This document shows, in pieces, positions 17,694 through 27,751 of a DNA stretch of 64,000 nucleotides. A program made the position numbers and the translations under genes. This DNA is from [Clostridium] saccharolyticum WM1 (lineage in GTDB: Bacteria > Bacillota > Clostridia > Lachnospirales > Lachnospiraceae), in contig NC_014376.1 of the NCBI RefSeq assembly GCF_000144625.1, positions 1,984,001 through 2,048,000 of the forward strand. Reading direction: 5' to 3'. Every line of letters starts with the position of its first letter. Position 1 is the first letter of the stretch. The notes under the pieces were generated by a model. It ran no database searches, was not told the DNA's origin, and saw nothing but the letters and a program-made list of their open reading frames with translations.

Positions 17694-18836
17694 ATGAGGA
17701 AAATAGCAATCCTGGGTTCTACAGGATCCGTTGGGAAACAAACTTTGGAAGTAGCTGAAAACCAACAGGACATAGAGGTAACCGCCTTGGCGGCAGGCAG
17801 CAATATCCGCCTGCTGGAGGAACAGATCAGAAAATATCATCCAAAAGTAGCTTGCGTGTGGAGGGAAGATAAGGCCAGGGAGCTGGCAGTATCGGTAAAG
17901 GATCTGCCAGTCCGTGTTGTTTCCGGAATGGATGGACTGATTGAAGCTGCTACAGAAAGTTCTGCGGAAACCGTGGTCACTGCTATTGTTGGAATGATCG
18001 GGATACGTCCTACCATAGCGGCCATTCAGGCTGGGAAGGATATTGCTCTTGCCAACAAGGAAACCCTTGTGACCGCAGGACATATCATTATGCCCCTGGC
18101 AAAGGAACGGGGAGTTACCATCCTTCCAGTGGACAGTGAACACAGTGCCATTTTTCAATGTTTAAACGGAGAAGATAAAAAATCCATACATAAGATCCTT
18201 TTAACGGCTTCCGGCGGTCCTTTCCGGAGAAAAACAAGAAAAGAGCTGGAATCTGTGCAGGTGGAGGATGCTTTAAATCATCCCAACTGGTCTATGGGAA
18301 GGAAGATCACCATAGATTCCTCAACGATGGTCAACAAAGGTCTTGAAGTCATGGAGGCCAGGTGGCTGTTCGGCGTGGATATGGACCAGATCCAGGTGGT
18401 GGTCCAGCCTAAGAGTGTGATCCATTCCATGGTAGAATTTGAGGACGGGGCAGTTATGGCCCAATTAGGAACGCCGGATATGAAACTTCCAATTCAGTAT
18501 GCGCTCTATTATCCGGAGAGAAGATTTCTTCCCGGTGAACGTTTGGATTTTTGGACCATTGGTCAAATCACTTTTGAAAAACCAGATATGGTAAATTTTC
18601 CCGGATTGCGACTGGCGTATCTTGCAGGAAGGGAAGGCGGAACGCTTCCAACCGTTTTTAATGCTGCCAATGAACGGGCAGTTGCCAAATTTTTAAACCG
18701 AGAAATTTCATATCCATCCATAACTGATATGATAGAGGGGGCTATGAACGGGCATACTGTAAAGGAGAATCCTACCGTAGAGGAAATTCTTGAAGCAGAA
18801 GCTGCAGCTTATGAATATATAGAAAGCAGGTGGTAA
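17694..18836 (+). CDS. dxr: 1-deoxy-D-xylulose 5-phosphate reductoisomerase
   Basis: 380 residues. Second step of the MEP isoprenoid pathway: rearranges and reduces DXP to MEP with NADPH. Signatures: KIAILGSTGSVGKQTLEV (nucleotide binding), LANKETLVTAG, VDSEHSAIFQCL (metal ligands), SGGPFRRKTRKEL and NHPNWSMGRKITIDSSTM. The ATG at 17694 starts exactly at the conserved N terminus; AAGGAG lies 13 bases upstream, a longer spacing than in neighbours. A TTG at 17664 is in frame but lies before that site. rseP starts one base after the stop. Confidence 0.95.
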   Translation: MRKIAILGSTGSVGKQTLEVAENQQDIEVTALAAGSNIRLLEEQIRKYHPKVACVWREDKARELAVSVKDLPVRVVSGMDGLIEAATESSAETVVTAIVGMIGIRPTIAAIQAGKDIALANKETLVTAGHIIMPLAKERGVTILPVDSEHSAIFQCLNGEDKKSIHKILLTASGGPFRRKTRKELESVQVEDALNHPNWSMGRKITIDSSTMVNKGLEVMEARWLFGVDMDQIQVVVQPKSVIHSMVEFEDGAVMAQLGTPDMKLPIQYALYYPERRFLPGERLDFWTIGQITFEKPDMVNFPGLRLAYLAGREGGTLPTVFNAANERAVAKFLNREISYPSITDMIEGAMNGHTVKENPTVEEILEAEAAAYEYIESRW

Positions 18837-18837
18837 A

Positions 18838-19896
18838 TTGTCCAGTGTTATCGTAGCGATTCTGGTCTTTGGACTGATCGTATTAATTCATGAATTAGGG
18901 CATTTTTTATTCGCAAAAATGAACGGGATCGCAGTGGTTGAGTTTTCAATCGGTATGGGACCAAGACTGGTCCGTTTTAAAAGAGGTGAAACCATTTATT
19001 CTGTTAAAGCACTTCCTTTAGGCGGTTCCTGTATGATGCTGGGGGAGGATGAGGAAAATCCCGATGAGCGGGCTTTCCAGAATAAATCAATTCCAGCCAG
19101 GATGTCAGTCATTGCAGCGGGTCCCATATTTAACTTTATTTTAGCCTTTTTCCTGGCATTGATCCTGGTGGGGATGAATGGATATGATACTACCTATATC
19201 AAGGAAGTAACGGAAAATTCCCCTGCCTATGAGGCGGGAATCCGTCCCGGAGATAAGCTTCTTAAAATCAATGGGGAAAATGTATCCATGTATCGGGATT
19301 ATATACTTTTCAAGCTTTTAAGACCTGAGGAAAAGATGAATCTGGTTGAATTTTCCAGGACCGACCCATCTACCGGCAATGCCATAATCCAGTCTTCAAC
19401 CGTAACACCTCAGTATTCAGAGGAAAGCGGAAAGTATTTAATCGGTATTACCATTGCACCTGAGAATAAGAAGGCGGCTTCTATTGGGGAACTGGTAAAA
19501 TACGGATATATGGAAATGGAATACGATGTAAAGCTGACAGTAAAAAGTCTTGGCATGCTCTTTACAGGAAAAGCCAGTGTTAATGATTTAAGCGGCCCCG
19601 TAGGCATTGTGGTCATGATCGATGATTCTGTTAAGGCAGGACTTTCGGTCAGCGTTGCTGCGGCCCTTATGAATGTGATCAGCATGTGCATTCTTCTAAG
19701 TGCAAACCTGGGAGTAATGAATCTTCTTCCCATTCCGGCCCTTGACGGAGGGAGGCTTCTGTTTCTCATGATTGAAGCCATCAGAGGCAAACGCATGGAC
19801 CCGGAAAAGGAAGGCCTGGTAAATATGATCAGCATGGCAGCTCTAATGGCTCTTATGATTTTCGTGGTGTTTAACGATATCAGCAGGTTTACGTAA
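18838..19896 (+). CDS. rseP: RIP metalloprotease RseP (site-2 protease)
   Basis: 352 residues. Membrane zinc protease that cleaves transmembrane segments of regulators such as anti-sigma factors and remnant signal peptides. The active-site motif HELGH lies in the first membrane helix ([15 protein letters not shown]), a PDZ domain follows ([20 protein letters not shown]), and the second metal motif is in [13 protein letters not shown]. The start codon is TTG at 18838, with AGGTGG overlapping the dxr stop; no ATG or GTG gives the first helix. The dxr-rseP-ispG order is conserved in Firmicutes. Confidence 0.94.
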   Translation: MSSVIVAILVFGLIVLIHELGHFLFAKMNGIAVVEFSIGMGPRLVRFKRGETIYSVKALPLGGSCMMLGEDEENPDERAFQNKSIPARMSVIAAGPIFNFILAFFLALILVGMNGYDTTYIKEVTENSPAYEAGIRPGDKLLKINGENVSMYRDYILFKLLRPEEKMNLVEFSRTDPSTGNAIIQSSTVTPQYSEESGKYLIGITIAPENKKAASIGELVKYGYMEMEYDVKLTVKSLGMLFTGKASVNDLSGPVGIVVMIDDSVKAGLSVSVAAALMNVISMCILLSANLGVMNLLPIPALDGGRLLFLMIEAIRGKRMDPEKEGLVNMISMAALMALMIFVVFNDISRFT

Positions 19897-20059
19897 GCAA
19901 GCCATAGTTACGCGTGCAGCGAGCCAAACCAACCTGCCTGCATGGACACCTGGCCGCTGCCGTAATAACCGGATGGAGCTGGCGAAGCCGGTTGCTTCCG
20001 GTTTAAGGTATGCACAGAATTTGCAGTGTGGGAATGGCATGGGCAGAATGGAGGAACGT

Positions 20060-21115
20060 ATGAGCAGAGAACGAACAAGAGTAATCCGTATTGGTGACCG
20101 GGTGATCGGCGGAGGAAATCCGGTGCTGATTCAGTCCATGTGCAATACAAAAACACAGGATGTGGAAGCAACTGTGGATCAGATCAAAGCTTTGACTGAG
20201 GCCGGGTGTGATATCATTCGGGTTGCGGTACCGGATATGGAGGCGGCGGCCGCCTTAAAACAAATAAAAAAACAGATATCCATACCTCTGGTAGCGGACA
20301 TTCACTTTGATTACCGGCTGGCCATTGCAGCAATAGAGTGGGGAGCAGATAAGATACGGATTAATCCTGGGAATATCGGGTCTGCCGACCGGGTACGTGC
20401 AGTGGTGGAAAAGGCCAGGGAATATGATGTTCCCATTCGGGTGGGTGTAAACAGCGGATCCCTGGAAAAGAACCTGATTGAAAAATACGGAGGAGTGACT
20501 GCAGAAGGAATTGTGGAAAGTGCTTTGCAGAAGGTCCGTATGATAGAAGAACTGGGATATGAAAACCTTGTCATAAGCATTAAATCCTCTGATGTACTCA
20601 TGTGCATCAAAGCGCACCAGCTGATTGCCGGGCAGTCGGATTATCCTCTTCATGTAGGTATAACCGAAGCGGGCACGTATGTCTCCGGGACGGTGAAATC
20701 CTCTGTAGGTCTTGGTGTTATTCTATACCAGGGAATTGGAGATACCATCCGTGTCTCCCTGACCGGAGATCCGGTTGAGGAAGTGAAGGCCGCCAAGCTG
20801 ATTTTGAAGACTTTGGGCTTAAGAAGAGGCGGTGTAGAGGTGGTATCCTGCCCCACCTGCGGAAGGACGCGGATTGATCTGATCTCACTGGCAAATCAGG
20901 TAGAGAAAATGGTTTCAGAATTTGACCATCTGGATATTAAGGTGGCTGTTATGGGCTGTGTAGTAAACGGGCCGGGAGAAGCAAGGGAAGCGGATTTGGG
21001 AATCGCTGGAGGAATCGGCGAAGGCCTTTTGATGAAAAAGGGTGAGATCATCCGCAAGGTGCCGGAAGAAGAGCTTTTAAATGCCCTAAAGGAAGAGCTT
21101 ATGAAACTGCAATAG
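20060..21115 (+). CDS. ispG: (E)-4-hydroxy-3-methylbut-2-enyl-diphosphate synthase (flavodoxin/ferredoxin)
   Basis: 351 residues, the usual length. IspG is a [4Fe-4S] enzyme turning MEcPP into HMBPP in the MEP pathway; the electron donor is flavodoxin or ferredoxin. Seen: [29 protein letters not shown] and the cluster cysteines in [12 protein letters not shown] and [20 protein letters not shown] 20060 has GGAGG five bases upstream; an open frame reaches back to 19973 but the extra 29 residues are not family-like. The gap 19897-20059 holds no other gene. The polC start follows nine bases after the stop. Confidence 0.95.
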   Translation: MSRERTRVIRIGDRVIGGGNPVLIQSMCNTKTQDVEATVDQIKALTEAGCDIIRVAVPDMEAAAALKQIKKQISIPLVADIHFDYRLAIAAIEWGADKIRINPGNIGSADRVRAVVEKAREYDVPIRVGVNSGSLEKNLIEKYGGVTAEGIVESALQKVRMIEELGYENLVISIKSSDVLMCIKAHQLIAGQSDYPLHVGITEAGTYVSGTVKSSVGLGVILYQGIGDTIRVSLTGDPVEEVKAAKLILKTLGLRRGGVEVVSCPTCGRTRIDLISLANQVEKMVSEFDHLDIKVAVMGCVVNGPGEAREADLGIAGGIGEGLLMKKGEIIRKVPEEELLNALKEELMKLQ

Positions 21116-21123
21116 GTGATAGA

Positions 21124-24100
21124 ATGGCAAAGAAATTTTTGGAGGTTTTTCCAAGCTTACATATCACAGATGAATTACGGGAGCTTTTAAATCTGGTGGA
21201 AGTGGAGAAGGTCACTTTAGGCAGGGATAGAAGCTCTATTCGTATTTATCTGATGAGTCCAAGACTTATACATAAACAAAATATTTATGGCCTGGAAAAG
21301 GGGATCAAGGATCAGCTTTTTCCTTCCAAGCGGCTTACCATTAAGATTATTGAGCGGTTTTGCCTGTCTGGCCAGTACACCCCCCAGAAGCTTTTAAAGG
21401 CCTATCGGGAAAGCCTGTTAACGGAGCTTAAAAATTACAGCATTATAGAATATAACATGTTCCGCAAAGCGGAATTTAAGTTTCCGGAGCCGGACCTTCT
21501 TCGGCTGACAGTAGAAGATACGATTGTTACCCATGAAAAAGCCGGCGACTTAAAACGGATTCTGGAAAAGATTTTTCATGAACGCTGCGGTATGCCGGTG
21601 GAGATCCAGTACGATTATATAGTCCCCAAAGAAAATGAACTGGCAAAGCAGAAAGAGCTTCAGATGCAGCGGGAGGTGGAGGAGATCGTAAGCAGGACCT
21701 CTCTGGCGTTCAGAAAGGGAGGAGACCAGGAGGAGTATAACTCAGGAAATGCGGGAGGAAGTGCCGGGGCTTCCATGATGGAGGCTTCTTCCGCAGAATT
21801 CCTGGCTTCAGGGGATATGGCCTCTGCAGCCACCGGCCAGTCTCCTGTACCTTCGCTGCGTATGGGCGGAAAGAAGGAATCTCCTAAGTCCGGAGACTTC
21901 GATGCCGGGAAAAAGGAGTGGAAGGATTTTAAAAAGGGCGGCAGTTTTTACGGACGACGCTCAGATAATCCTGACGTACTTTACGGCCGTGATTTTGATG
22001 GGGAAATCATAGAAATAGAAAAAATTGACGGAGAAATCGGCGAAGTGGTCATTCGAGGCAAGATTTTAACCGTAGACAGCAGAGAACTGAGAAGCCAGAA
22101 GACCATCATGATCTTTGATGTGACGGATTTTACGGATACGATCACAGTGAAGATGTTTGCCAGAGAAGAACAGCTGGAGGATTTAAAGGCTGCAGTGGTG
22201 CAGGGCAGTTTTATTCGCCTGAAGGGAGTTACAACCATTGATAAATTTGATGGGGAGCTGACTCTCGGTTCCGTGGTGGGAATCAAGAAATCAGAGGATT
22301 TTACCGGAAAGCGGATGGACAACAGCCTTGAAAAACGGGTGGAGCTTCACTGCCATACGAAAATGAGCGATATGGATGGCGTTTCTGAGGTCAAGGACAT
22401 TGTGAAACGGGCAAAACGGTGGGGTATGCCTGCCATTGCCATCACAGACCATGGATGTGTCCAGGCATTCCCTGATGCCAATCATGCCCTGGATAAAGGA
22501 GATGACTTTAAGCTGATTTACGGCGTAGAGGGGTATCTGGTGGATGATTTAAAGCAGCTTGTAGATAATTCCAAAAATCAGAGCTTATCAGATTCCTATG
22601 TGGTTTTTGATATTGAGACAACGGGCTTTAGCTCTTCCAGGAACCGGATCATTGAAATCGGTGCGGTAAAGGTGGAAAATGGTACGATTGCAGATAAATT
22701 CAGTACCTTTGTTAACCCGGATGTACCAATTCCCTTTGAAATTGAGAAGCTTACAGGAATCAATGATAACATGGTTCTTCCTTATCCTAAAATCAATGAG
22801 ATCCTGCCCAGGTTTCTGGAATTCTGCGGGAATTCTGTGCTGGTAGCCCATAATGCAGCCTTTGACGTAAGCTTTATCGCTTATAATGCAGCGAGGCTTA
22901 ACCTGGCTTTTGAGCCTACCGTCATCGATACGGTGGCTCTTGCAAGACTTCTCCTTCCCAATCTTAACCGGTATAAACTGGATACAGTTGCAAAGGCGCT
23001 GGTCGTATCCCTTGAAAACCATCACAGGGCAGTGGATGATGCAGGCTGTACAGCTGAAATATTCGTGGCATTTGTGAAAATGCTCCGGGAACGGGGGGTG
23101 GAGACTCTTGATGAGCTTAACGGGCTAAGCACCATGTCTGCGGATATGATCAAAAAGCTTCCCACCCATCATGTCATCATACTGGCTGCCAATGATGTGG
23201 GAAGAGTGAACCTTTATCGTCTGATTTCATATTCTCATATTGATTTTTATGCAAGAAGGCCAAGGATCCCCAAAAGCGTGCTGAACCAGAACCGGGAAGG
23301 CCTGATCGTAGGCTCTGCCTGTGAGGCAGGTGAGATATATCAGGCTCTTCTTCGGGGCGTTTCCGATGCAGAGTTGGCAAAGCTGGTAAATTTTTATGAC
23401 TATCTGGAAATACAGCCTTTGGGAAACAATGGGTTCATGCTCAGAGATGAGAAAAGTTCTGTAAAGTCAGAGCAGGATTTAATTGAGATCAATCAAAGGA
23501 TCGTGACCCTTGGGGAGCAGTTTGGGAAGCCTGTCTGCGCAACCTGTGATGTTCATTTTCTGGATCCGGAGGATGAGGTTTACCGAAGGATCATTATGGC
23601 AGGCCAGGGTTTTAAGGATTCTGATGACCAGGCACCTTTGTATTTAAGGACTACAGAGGAAATGCTGAAGGAATTCCAATACCTGGGACCGAATAAGGCG
23701 GAAGAGGTGGTAATAAAGAATACAAGGAAAATTGCCGACATGTGCGAAAAGATCTCTCCTGTACGCCCGGATAAGTGCGCGCCAGTGATTGAAAATTCTG
23801 ATGAAGATTTAAGAAAGATCTGTTATGACAGGGCCTATGCAATCTATGGAGAAAACCTTCCGTCCATTGTTATAGAGCGGTTGGAAAGAGAACTTCATTC
23901 CATTATATCCAATGGGTTCGCGGTCATGTATATCATCGCCCAGAAGCTGGTTTGGAAATCCAATGAGGATGGATATCTGGTAGGCTCAAGAGGTTCTGTC
24001 GGATCTTCCTTTGTGGCTTATCTGTCAGGGATTACGGAGGTAAATTCCTTAAGCCCTCATTACTATTGTGCTTCCTGCCATTATTATGATTTTGATTCGG

Positions 24101-25674
24101 ATGAGGTAAAACAGTTTTCCGGTATGGCAGGCTGCGATATGCCGGATAAAGTTTGCCCGGTGTGCGGGCTCCCCCTGGCAAAGGACGGATTTGATATTCC
24201 CTTTGAGACCTTCCTGGGCTTTAAGGGGGACAAGGAGCCGGATATTGACTTGAATTTCTCCGGAGAATACCAGAGTAAGGCCCATGATTATACGGAGGTC
24301 ATCTTCGGCAAGGGTCAGACCTTTCGGGCAGGTACCATTGGTACCCTGGCTGATAAAACGGCTTTCGGTTATGTGAAAAATTATTATGAAGAACATGGGG
24401 TCAGAAAACGAAATTGTGAAATCAGCAGAATTGTACAGGGCTGTGTTGGTGTCAGGAGGACAACAGGGCAGCATCCTGGCGGAATCATTGTGCTTCCCCA
24501 TGGGGAGGAAATTTACTCCTTTACCCCGGTTCAGCGGCCTGCCAACGATATGACCACCATGACAGTAACCACTCATTTTGATTACCATTCCATTGATCAC
24601 AACTTATTAAAGCTTGATATTCTGGGACACGACGATCCTACCATGATCCGTATGCTTCAGGACTTAATCGGCTTTGATCCGGTAAAGGATATTCCCCTGG
24701 ACAGCAAGGAAGTAATGTCTCTGTTCCAGAACACTTCGGCTTTGGGAATTACGCCAGAGGATATCGGCGGATGTAAGCTTGGAGCTTTGGGTGTTCCGGA
24801 GTTTGGTACAGACTTTGCCATGCAGATGCTGATCGACACCCAGCCGAAGTATTTCTCCGATCTGGTGCGCATTGCAGGTCTTGCCCATGGTACGGATGTG
24901 TGGCTGGGGAATGCCCAGACCCTGATCCAGGAAGGGAAGGCTACCATTCAGACGGCAATCTGTACCCGAGATGATATTATGATTTATTTAATATCAATGG
25001 GTATCGAAGAAGGACTTTCCTTTTCCATTATGGAGAGCGTACGAAAAGGAAAAGGGTTGAAGACAGAGTGGGAAGAGGAGATGACTGCCCACGGAGTTCC
25101 GGACTGGTATATATGGTCCTGTAAAAAGATTAAGTACATGTTTCCGAAAGCCCATGCGGCTGCCTATGTAATGATGGCATGGAGAATCGCTTATTGTAAG
25201 GTGTTTTATCCACTGGCTTATTATGCCTCTTTTTTCAGCATCCGGGCCAACGGCTTCAGCTACGAGCTGATGTGCCAGGGACGGGATAAGCTGGAACACT
25301 ACCTGGCTGATTATAAAAAGCGGATGGACACTCTTTCAAAAAAGGAGCAGGATACTCTGAGGGATATGAGGATCGTTCAGGAAATGTACGCCAGAGGGTA
25401 TGATTTTATGCCCATTGACATTTACCGTGCAAAGGCTAGGCATTTCCAGATCATTGACGGCAAGCTGATGCCATCCTTAAGCAGCATTGACGGACTGGGA
25501 GAAAAGGCGGCGGATGCCATTGTAGATGCTGGAAAGGATGGAGCCTTCCTGTCCAGGGAGGATTTCAGAAACAGGACAAAGGTCAGCAAAACTGTTTGCG
25601 ATTTAATGGGAGATTTGGAACTCCTTTTTGACCTTCCGGAATCCAACCAGTTGTCTCTGTTTGACCTGGGCTGA
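21124..25674 (+). CDS. polC: DNA polymerase III alpha subunit, PolC type
   Basis: 1516 residues, slightly longer than B. subtilis PolC (about 1440). Main replicative polymerase of low-GC Gram-positives. Order of domains: N-terminal domain, a low-complexity Gly/Ala/Ser linker (about 205-270), OB fold (285-395), PHP part 1 (LHCHTKMSDMDGVSEV, near 405), inserted DnaQ-type 3'-5' exonuclease (VVFDIETTGFSSSRNRIIEI, about 490-660), PHP part 2, then the polymerase core with a cysteine knuckle (CASCHYYDF and CPVCG) and the catalytic region EPDIDLNFSGEYQ. The linker accounts for the extra length. ATG 21124 is used, with GGTGATAG just upstream; coupled to ispG. Confidence 0.97.
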   Translation: MAKKFLEVFPSLHITDELRELLNLVEVEKVTLGRDRSSIRIYLMSPRLIHKQNIYGLEKGIKDQLFPSKRLTIKIIERFCLSGQYTPQKLLKAYRESLLTELKNYSIIEYNMFRKAEFKFPEPDLLRLTVEDTIVTHEKAGDLKRILEKIFHERCGMPVEIQYDYIVPKENELAKQKELQMQREVEEIVSRTSLAFRKGGDQEEYNSGNAGGSAGASMMEASSAEFLASGDMASAATGQSPVPSLRMGGKKESPKSGDFDAGKKEWKDFKKGGSFYGRRSDNPDVLYGRDFDGEIIEIEKIDGEIGEVVIRGKILTVDSRELRSQKTIMIFDVTDFTDTITVKMFAREEQLEDLKAAVVQGSFIRLKGVTTIDKFDGELTLGSVVGIKKSEDFTGKRMDNSLEKRVELHCHTKMSDMDGVSEVKDIVKRAKRWGMPAIAITDHGCVQAFPDANHALDKGDDFKLIYGVEGYLVDDLKQLVDNSKNQSLSDSYVVFDIETTGFSSSRNRIIEIGAVKVENGTIADKFSTFVNPDVPIPFEIEKLTGINDNMVLPYPKINEILPRFLEFCGNSVLVAHNAAFDVSFIAYNAARLNLAFEPTVIDTVALARLLLPNLNRYKLDTVAKALVVSLENHHRAVDDAGCTAEIFVAFVKMLRERGVETLDELNGLSTMSADMIKKLPTHHVIILAANDVGRVNLYRLISYSHIDFYARRPRIPKSVLNQNREGLIVGSACEAGEIYQALLRGVSDAELAKLVNFYDYLEIQPLGNNGFMLRDEKSSVKSEQDLIEINQRIVTLGEQFGKPVCATCDVHFLDPEDEVYRRIIMAGQGFKDSDDQAPLYLRTTEEMLKEFQYLGPNKAEEVVIKNTRKIADMCEKISPVRPDKCAPVIENSDEDLRKICYDRAYAIYGENLPSIVIERLERELHSIISNGFAVMYIIAQKLVWKSNEDGYLVGSRGSVGSSFVAYLSGITEVNSLSPHYYCASCHYYDFDSDEVKQFSGMAGCDMPDKVCPVCGLPLAKDGFDIPFETFLGFKGDKEPDIDLNFSGEYQSKAHDYTEVIFGKGQTFRAGTIGTLADKTAFGYVKNYYEEHGVRKRNCEISRIVQGCVGVRRTTGQHPGGIIVLPHGEEIYSFTPVQRPANDMTTMTVTTHFDYHSIDHNLLKLDILGHDDPTMIRMLQDLIGFDPVKDIPLDSKEVMSLFQNTSALGITPEDIGGCKLGALGVPEFGTDFAMQMLIDTQPKYFSDLVRIAGLAHGTDVWLGNAQTLIQEGKATIQTAICTRDDIMIYLISMGIEEGLSFSIMESVRKGKGLKTEWEEEMTAHGVPDWYIWSCKKIKYMFPKAHAAAYVMMAWRIAYCKVFYPLAYYASFFSIRANGFSYELMCQGRDKLEHYLADYKKRMDTLSKKEQDTLRDMRIVQEMYARGYDFMPIDIYRAKARHFQIIDGKLMPSLSSIDGLGEKAADAIVDAGKDGAFLSREDFRNRTKVSKTVCDLMGDLELLFDLPESNQLSLFDLG

Positions 25675-25788
25675 CGAGGAAATAATGAAGGTCTCTGATG
25701 CCCGGGGCTTTTCCGGACAGGTTGCTTACTGAATTTTATGGTAATTTTTCTAGAATTTTAAAATAATATAAAAATTTTGAAAATAAGG

Positions 25789-25817
25789 TTGACATACGCT
25801 GGGATTTGTATTATACT
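25789..25817 (+). promoter_or_regulatory. Strong promoter of the tRNA-Pro/tRNA-Glu unit
   Basis: Consensus TTGACA (25789-25794), 17-base spacer, TATACT (25812-25817). The 45 bases upstream are nearly all A and T, a likely UP element, as expected for a stable-RNA promoter. Confidence 0.88.
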
Positions 25818-25829
25818 ACCTAACGTAAT

Positions 25830-25903
25830 CGAGGCGTGGCTCAGTTTGGTAGAGCGCTGCGTTCGGGACGCAGAGGTCGCAAGTTCGAATCTTGTCGCCT
25901 CGA
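25830..25903 (+). tRNA. tRNA-Pro (anticodon CGG)
   Basis: Full cloverleaf: acceptor CGAGGCG/CGCCTCG, D arm GCTC/GAGC, anticodon stem CTGCG/CGCAG with loop TTCGGGA (anticodon CGG), T loop TTCGAAT. Discriminator A; CCA is not encoded. Confidence 0.96.
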
Positions 25904-25928
25904 TTCTGTACCAAATGTATTTTGTAAT

Positions 25929-26000
25929 GGCCTATTGGTCAAGCGGTCAAGACGCCGCCCTCTCACGGCGGAAACCCGAGTTCGATTCTCGGATAGGTCA
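25929..26000 (+). tRNA. tRNA-Glu (anticodon CTC)
   Basis: Acceptor GGCCTAT/ATAGGTC, anticodon stem CCGCC/GGCGG with loop CTCTCAC (anticodon CTC), T loop TTCGATT; CCA not encoded. Cotranscribed with tRNA-Pro 25 bp upstream. Confidence 0.96.
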
Positions 26001-26004
26001 TAAT

Positions 26005-26037
26005 AAAAACCTTCAGGCGCAACCTGAGGGTTTTTTT
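26005..26037 (+). terminator. Terminator of the tRNA unit
   Basis: AAAAACCTTCAGG (26005-26016 region) pairs with CCTGAGGGTTTTT (26023-26035), with a short GCGCAA loop and a seven-T run. Confidence 0.92.
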
Positions 26038-26140
26038 ATTAAGCAGAGCAATTTCGAACGCTGCCAAGCTTGATGGATGGTATAATCAAGTTTGGAATAC
26101 TTAGGTTTATCATAAAGATAGAAGGAAGGAGGAGCCTGTT

Positions 26141-26686
26141 TTGAACAAAATTGTTGTTGTATTTCAATCAAAATATGGTGCCACCAGAAAATATGCGGAA
26201 TGGATCGCTAAGGAATTATCCTGTGATCTGCTTGATGGGAGAACTATAAAAGCAGGAGATCTCACACCGTACAATACGATCATCTTCGGCGGCGGCATAT
26301 ATGCCGGGAGTGTCAATGGGATCAAGAGATTGACAAAGAACTTTTCCAGTCTAACCGGCAGGAATCTGGTGCTTTTTACTTGTGGTTTGGCTGACCCTTC
26401 CAATGCCTCCAGCAGGGAACAAATTGAAAAGAGCCTGGAGAAGCTGCTTTCTTCTGATATGAGGAAAAAGGTCAGACGATTCTATTTTCGCGGAGCCATG
26501 GATTATTCCAAACTCTGCCTGATGCACCGTGGGATGATGACTATGGTTTGTAAGGTGCTGGCGAAAAAGGCCCCAAATTCCTTGGCAGATGAAGAGAAAG
26601 AGATGCTTGCCAATTATGGAAAGGCCGTTGATTTTACTAATAGGGAAGCAATATTGCCACTGATCAATGATATACGGGGTTTCTAA
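26141..26686 (+). CDS. Flavodoxin-domain protein
   Basis: 181 residues. The start KIVVVFQSKYGATRKYAEWI is the FMN phosphate-binding loop of flavodoxins (S-x-G-x-T type), and FGGGIYAGSVNG is the second FMN-contact loop. This subgroup includes HemG-like protoporphyrinogen oxidases and menaquinone-dependent relatives, but the clostridial members are mostly uncharacterised, so I call it a flavodoxin-fold redox protein only. The start is TTG at 26141 behind GGAGGAG; a lone TATAAT stands at 26081. The GGDEF gene follows after 16 bp, probably the same transcript. It could donate electrons to IspG or another enzyme; that is speculation. Confidence 0.8.
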   Translation: MNKIVVVFQSKYGATRKYAEWIAKELSCDLLDGRTIKAGDLTPYNTIIFGGGIYAGSVNGIKRLTKNFSSLTGRNLVLFTCGLADPSNASSREQIEKSLEKLLSSDMRKKVRRFYFRGAMDYSKLCLMHRGMMTMVCKVLAKKAPNSLADEEKEMLANYGKAVDFTNREAILPLINDIRGF

Positions 26687-26702
26687 GTAATACGGGGTAA
26701 AT

Positions 26703-27584
26703 ATGGATCATATTTCGCTTGATGAGATTAAGGATAAATTGGATTTTTTTAATAAGATGTATGATGTTGTACGTCTGGTGGACCCGCTTCATAAAAAAGT
26801 ACTGGAGTACCGGCAGTCCTCTTTGGCGGAAGCACTGGATACATGCTATCAGTATTGGGGAAACAACAGGATTTGCGACAACTGCGTTTCTGTAAGAGCT
26901 TATCACGATAACAAAAGCTTTGTTAAAATGGAAAAAAGCGGGGAAGATGTCTTTCTTGTAACGTCAATTCCTATTGAAAATGCCGCCAGTCCTGCAGTAC
27001 TGGAACTGTTTAAAAATGCCACGGACACGATGTATATCGGGTCTGGTGATTATAATGAAGGAGAGATTGTTTCCCGCTTTATGAAGGAACTTAATGATGC
27101 GGTTGTAAGGGATCCTCTCACCTCCCTTTATAACCGGCGTTTTGTGGAAGAGCGTCTTCCTGTGGATATCATTGATGCTACTTTAAAGAATATGCCTTTA
27201 TCGGTATGTTTTATTGATCTTGATAATTTTAAATCCATAAATGACTTTTACGGACATGAGACCGGAGATTTGGCCATTCGGACGGCAGGAGAAATTATTT
27301 TCAAAAATGTTACTCCTGAGGGCTTGTGGGCGGCCAGGTACGGGGGAGATGAGTTTCTTCTTTGCCTGAAGGGATCCAATGAAGAGCATGGACGCGCAAT
27401 CGCAGAGCGAATACAAGCGGATATAGAGAAAATGCCGGTGAGCAAGGCAATGGTAAACATCCCTCTCTCCATTTCTTATGGAATAGAAACCATGAGTCGC
27501 ACTCCCATAACGGCTGAGGAGCTTATCCGCAGGGCAGATGAAAAAATGTATAAGGCAAAAAAAGAAAAGAATCCGGGTATTTAA
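26703..27584 (+). CDS. Diguanylate cyclase with N-terminal cysteine-containing sensor domain
   Basis: 293 residues, no membrane segment or signal peptide, so cytoplasmic. The C-terminal GGDEF domain (about 130-293) has DPLTSLYNRR, DLDNFKSINDFYGH and an intact RYGGDEF active site, so it should make cyclic di-GMP from GTP. The RxxD inhibitory site expected just before GGDEF is absent. The N-terminal half contains CYQYWGNNRICDNCVS followed by RAY, a three-cysteine cluster in a PAS-like segment that could hold a metal or respond to redox; that role is inferred. It follows the flavodoxin gene closely, which fits a redox theme. Confidence 0.85.
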   Translation: MDHISLDEIKDKLDFFNKMYDVVRLVDPLHKKVLEYRQSSLAEALDTCYQYWGNNRICDNCVSVRAYHDNKSFVKMEKSGEDVFLVTSIPIENAASPAVLELFKNATDTMYIGSGDYNEGEIVSRFMKELNDAVVRDPLTSLYNRRFVEERLPVDIIDATLKNMPLSVCFIDLDNFKSINDFYGHETGDLAIRTAGEIIFKNVTPEGLWAARYGGDEFLLCLKGSNEEHGRAIAERIQADIEKMPVSKAMVNIPLSISYGIETMSRTPITAEELIRRADEKMYKAKKEKNPGI

Positions 27585-27608
27585 AGGGGAAGATGAAGAA
27601 CAGATAGA

Positions 27609-27634
27609 AAGGCGGCCTGAGGGCTGCTTTTTTT
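27609..27634 (+). terminator. Terminator after the diguanylate cyclase gene
   Basis: Short GC stem GCGGCC / GGCTGC with a three- or four-base loop, followed by seven Ts. Confidence 0.65.
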
Positions 27635-27682
27635 ACGGGGAAGGGTACAAAGCGAAAATATTCTATAAATATCGAAATGTGG

Positions 27683-27712
27683 TTGATTTATTCATGCCTA
27701 AGGAATTATACT
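27683..27712 (+). promoter_or_regulatory. Predicted promoter of pta
   Basis: TTGATT (27683-27688), 18-base spacer, TATACT (27707-27712). Confidence 0.65.
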
Positions 27713-27751
27713 AATAAATAATAAAAAATGTTTCTAAAACGGAGGTAAAAC

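Noticed and set aside
20255..20653. 132-codon minus-strand frame inside ispG
   Set aside because: Antisense to a conserved enzyme with no initiation signal or recognisable domain.
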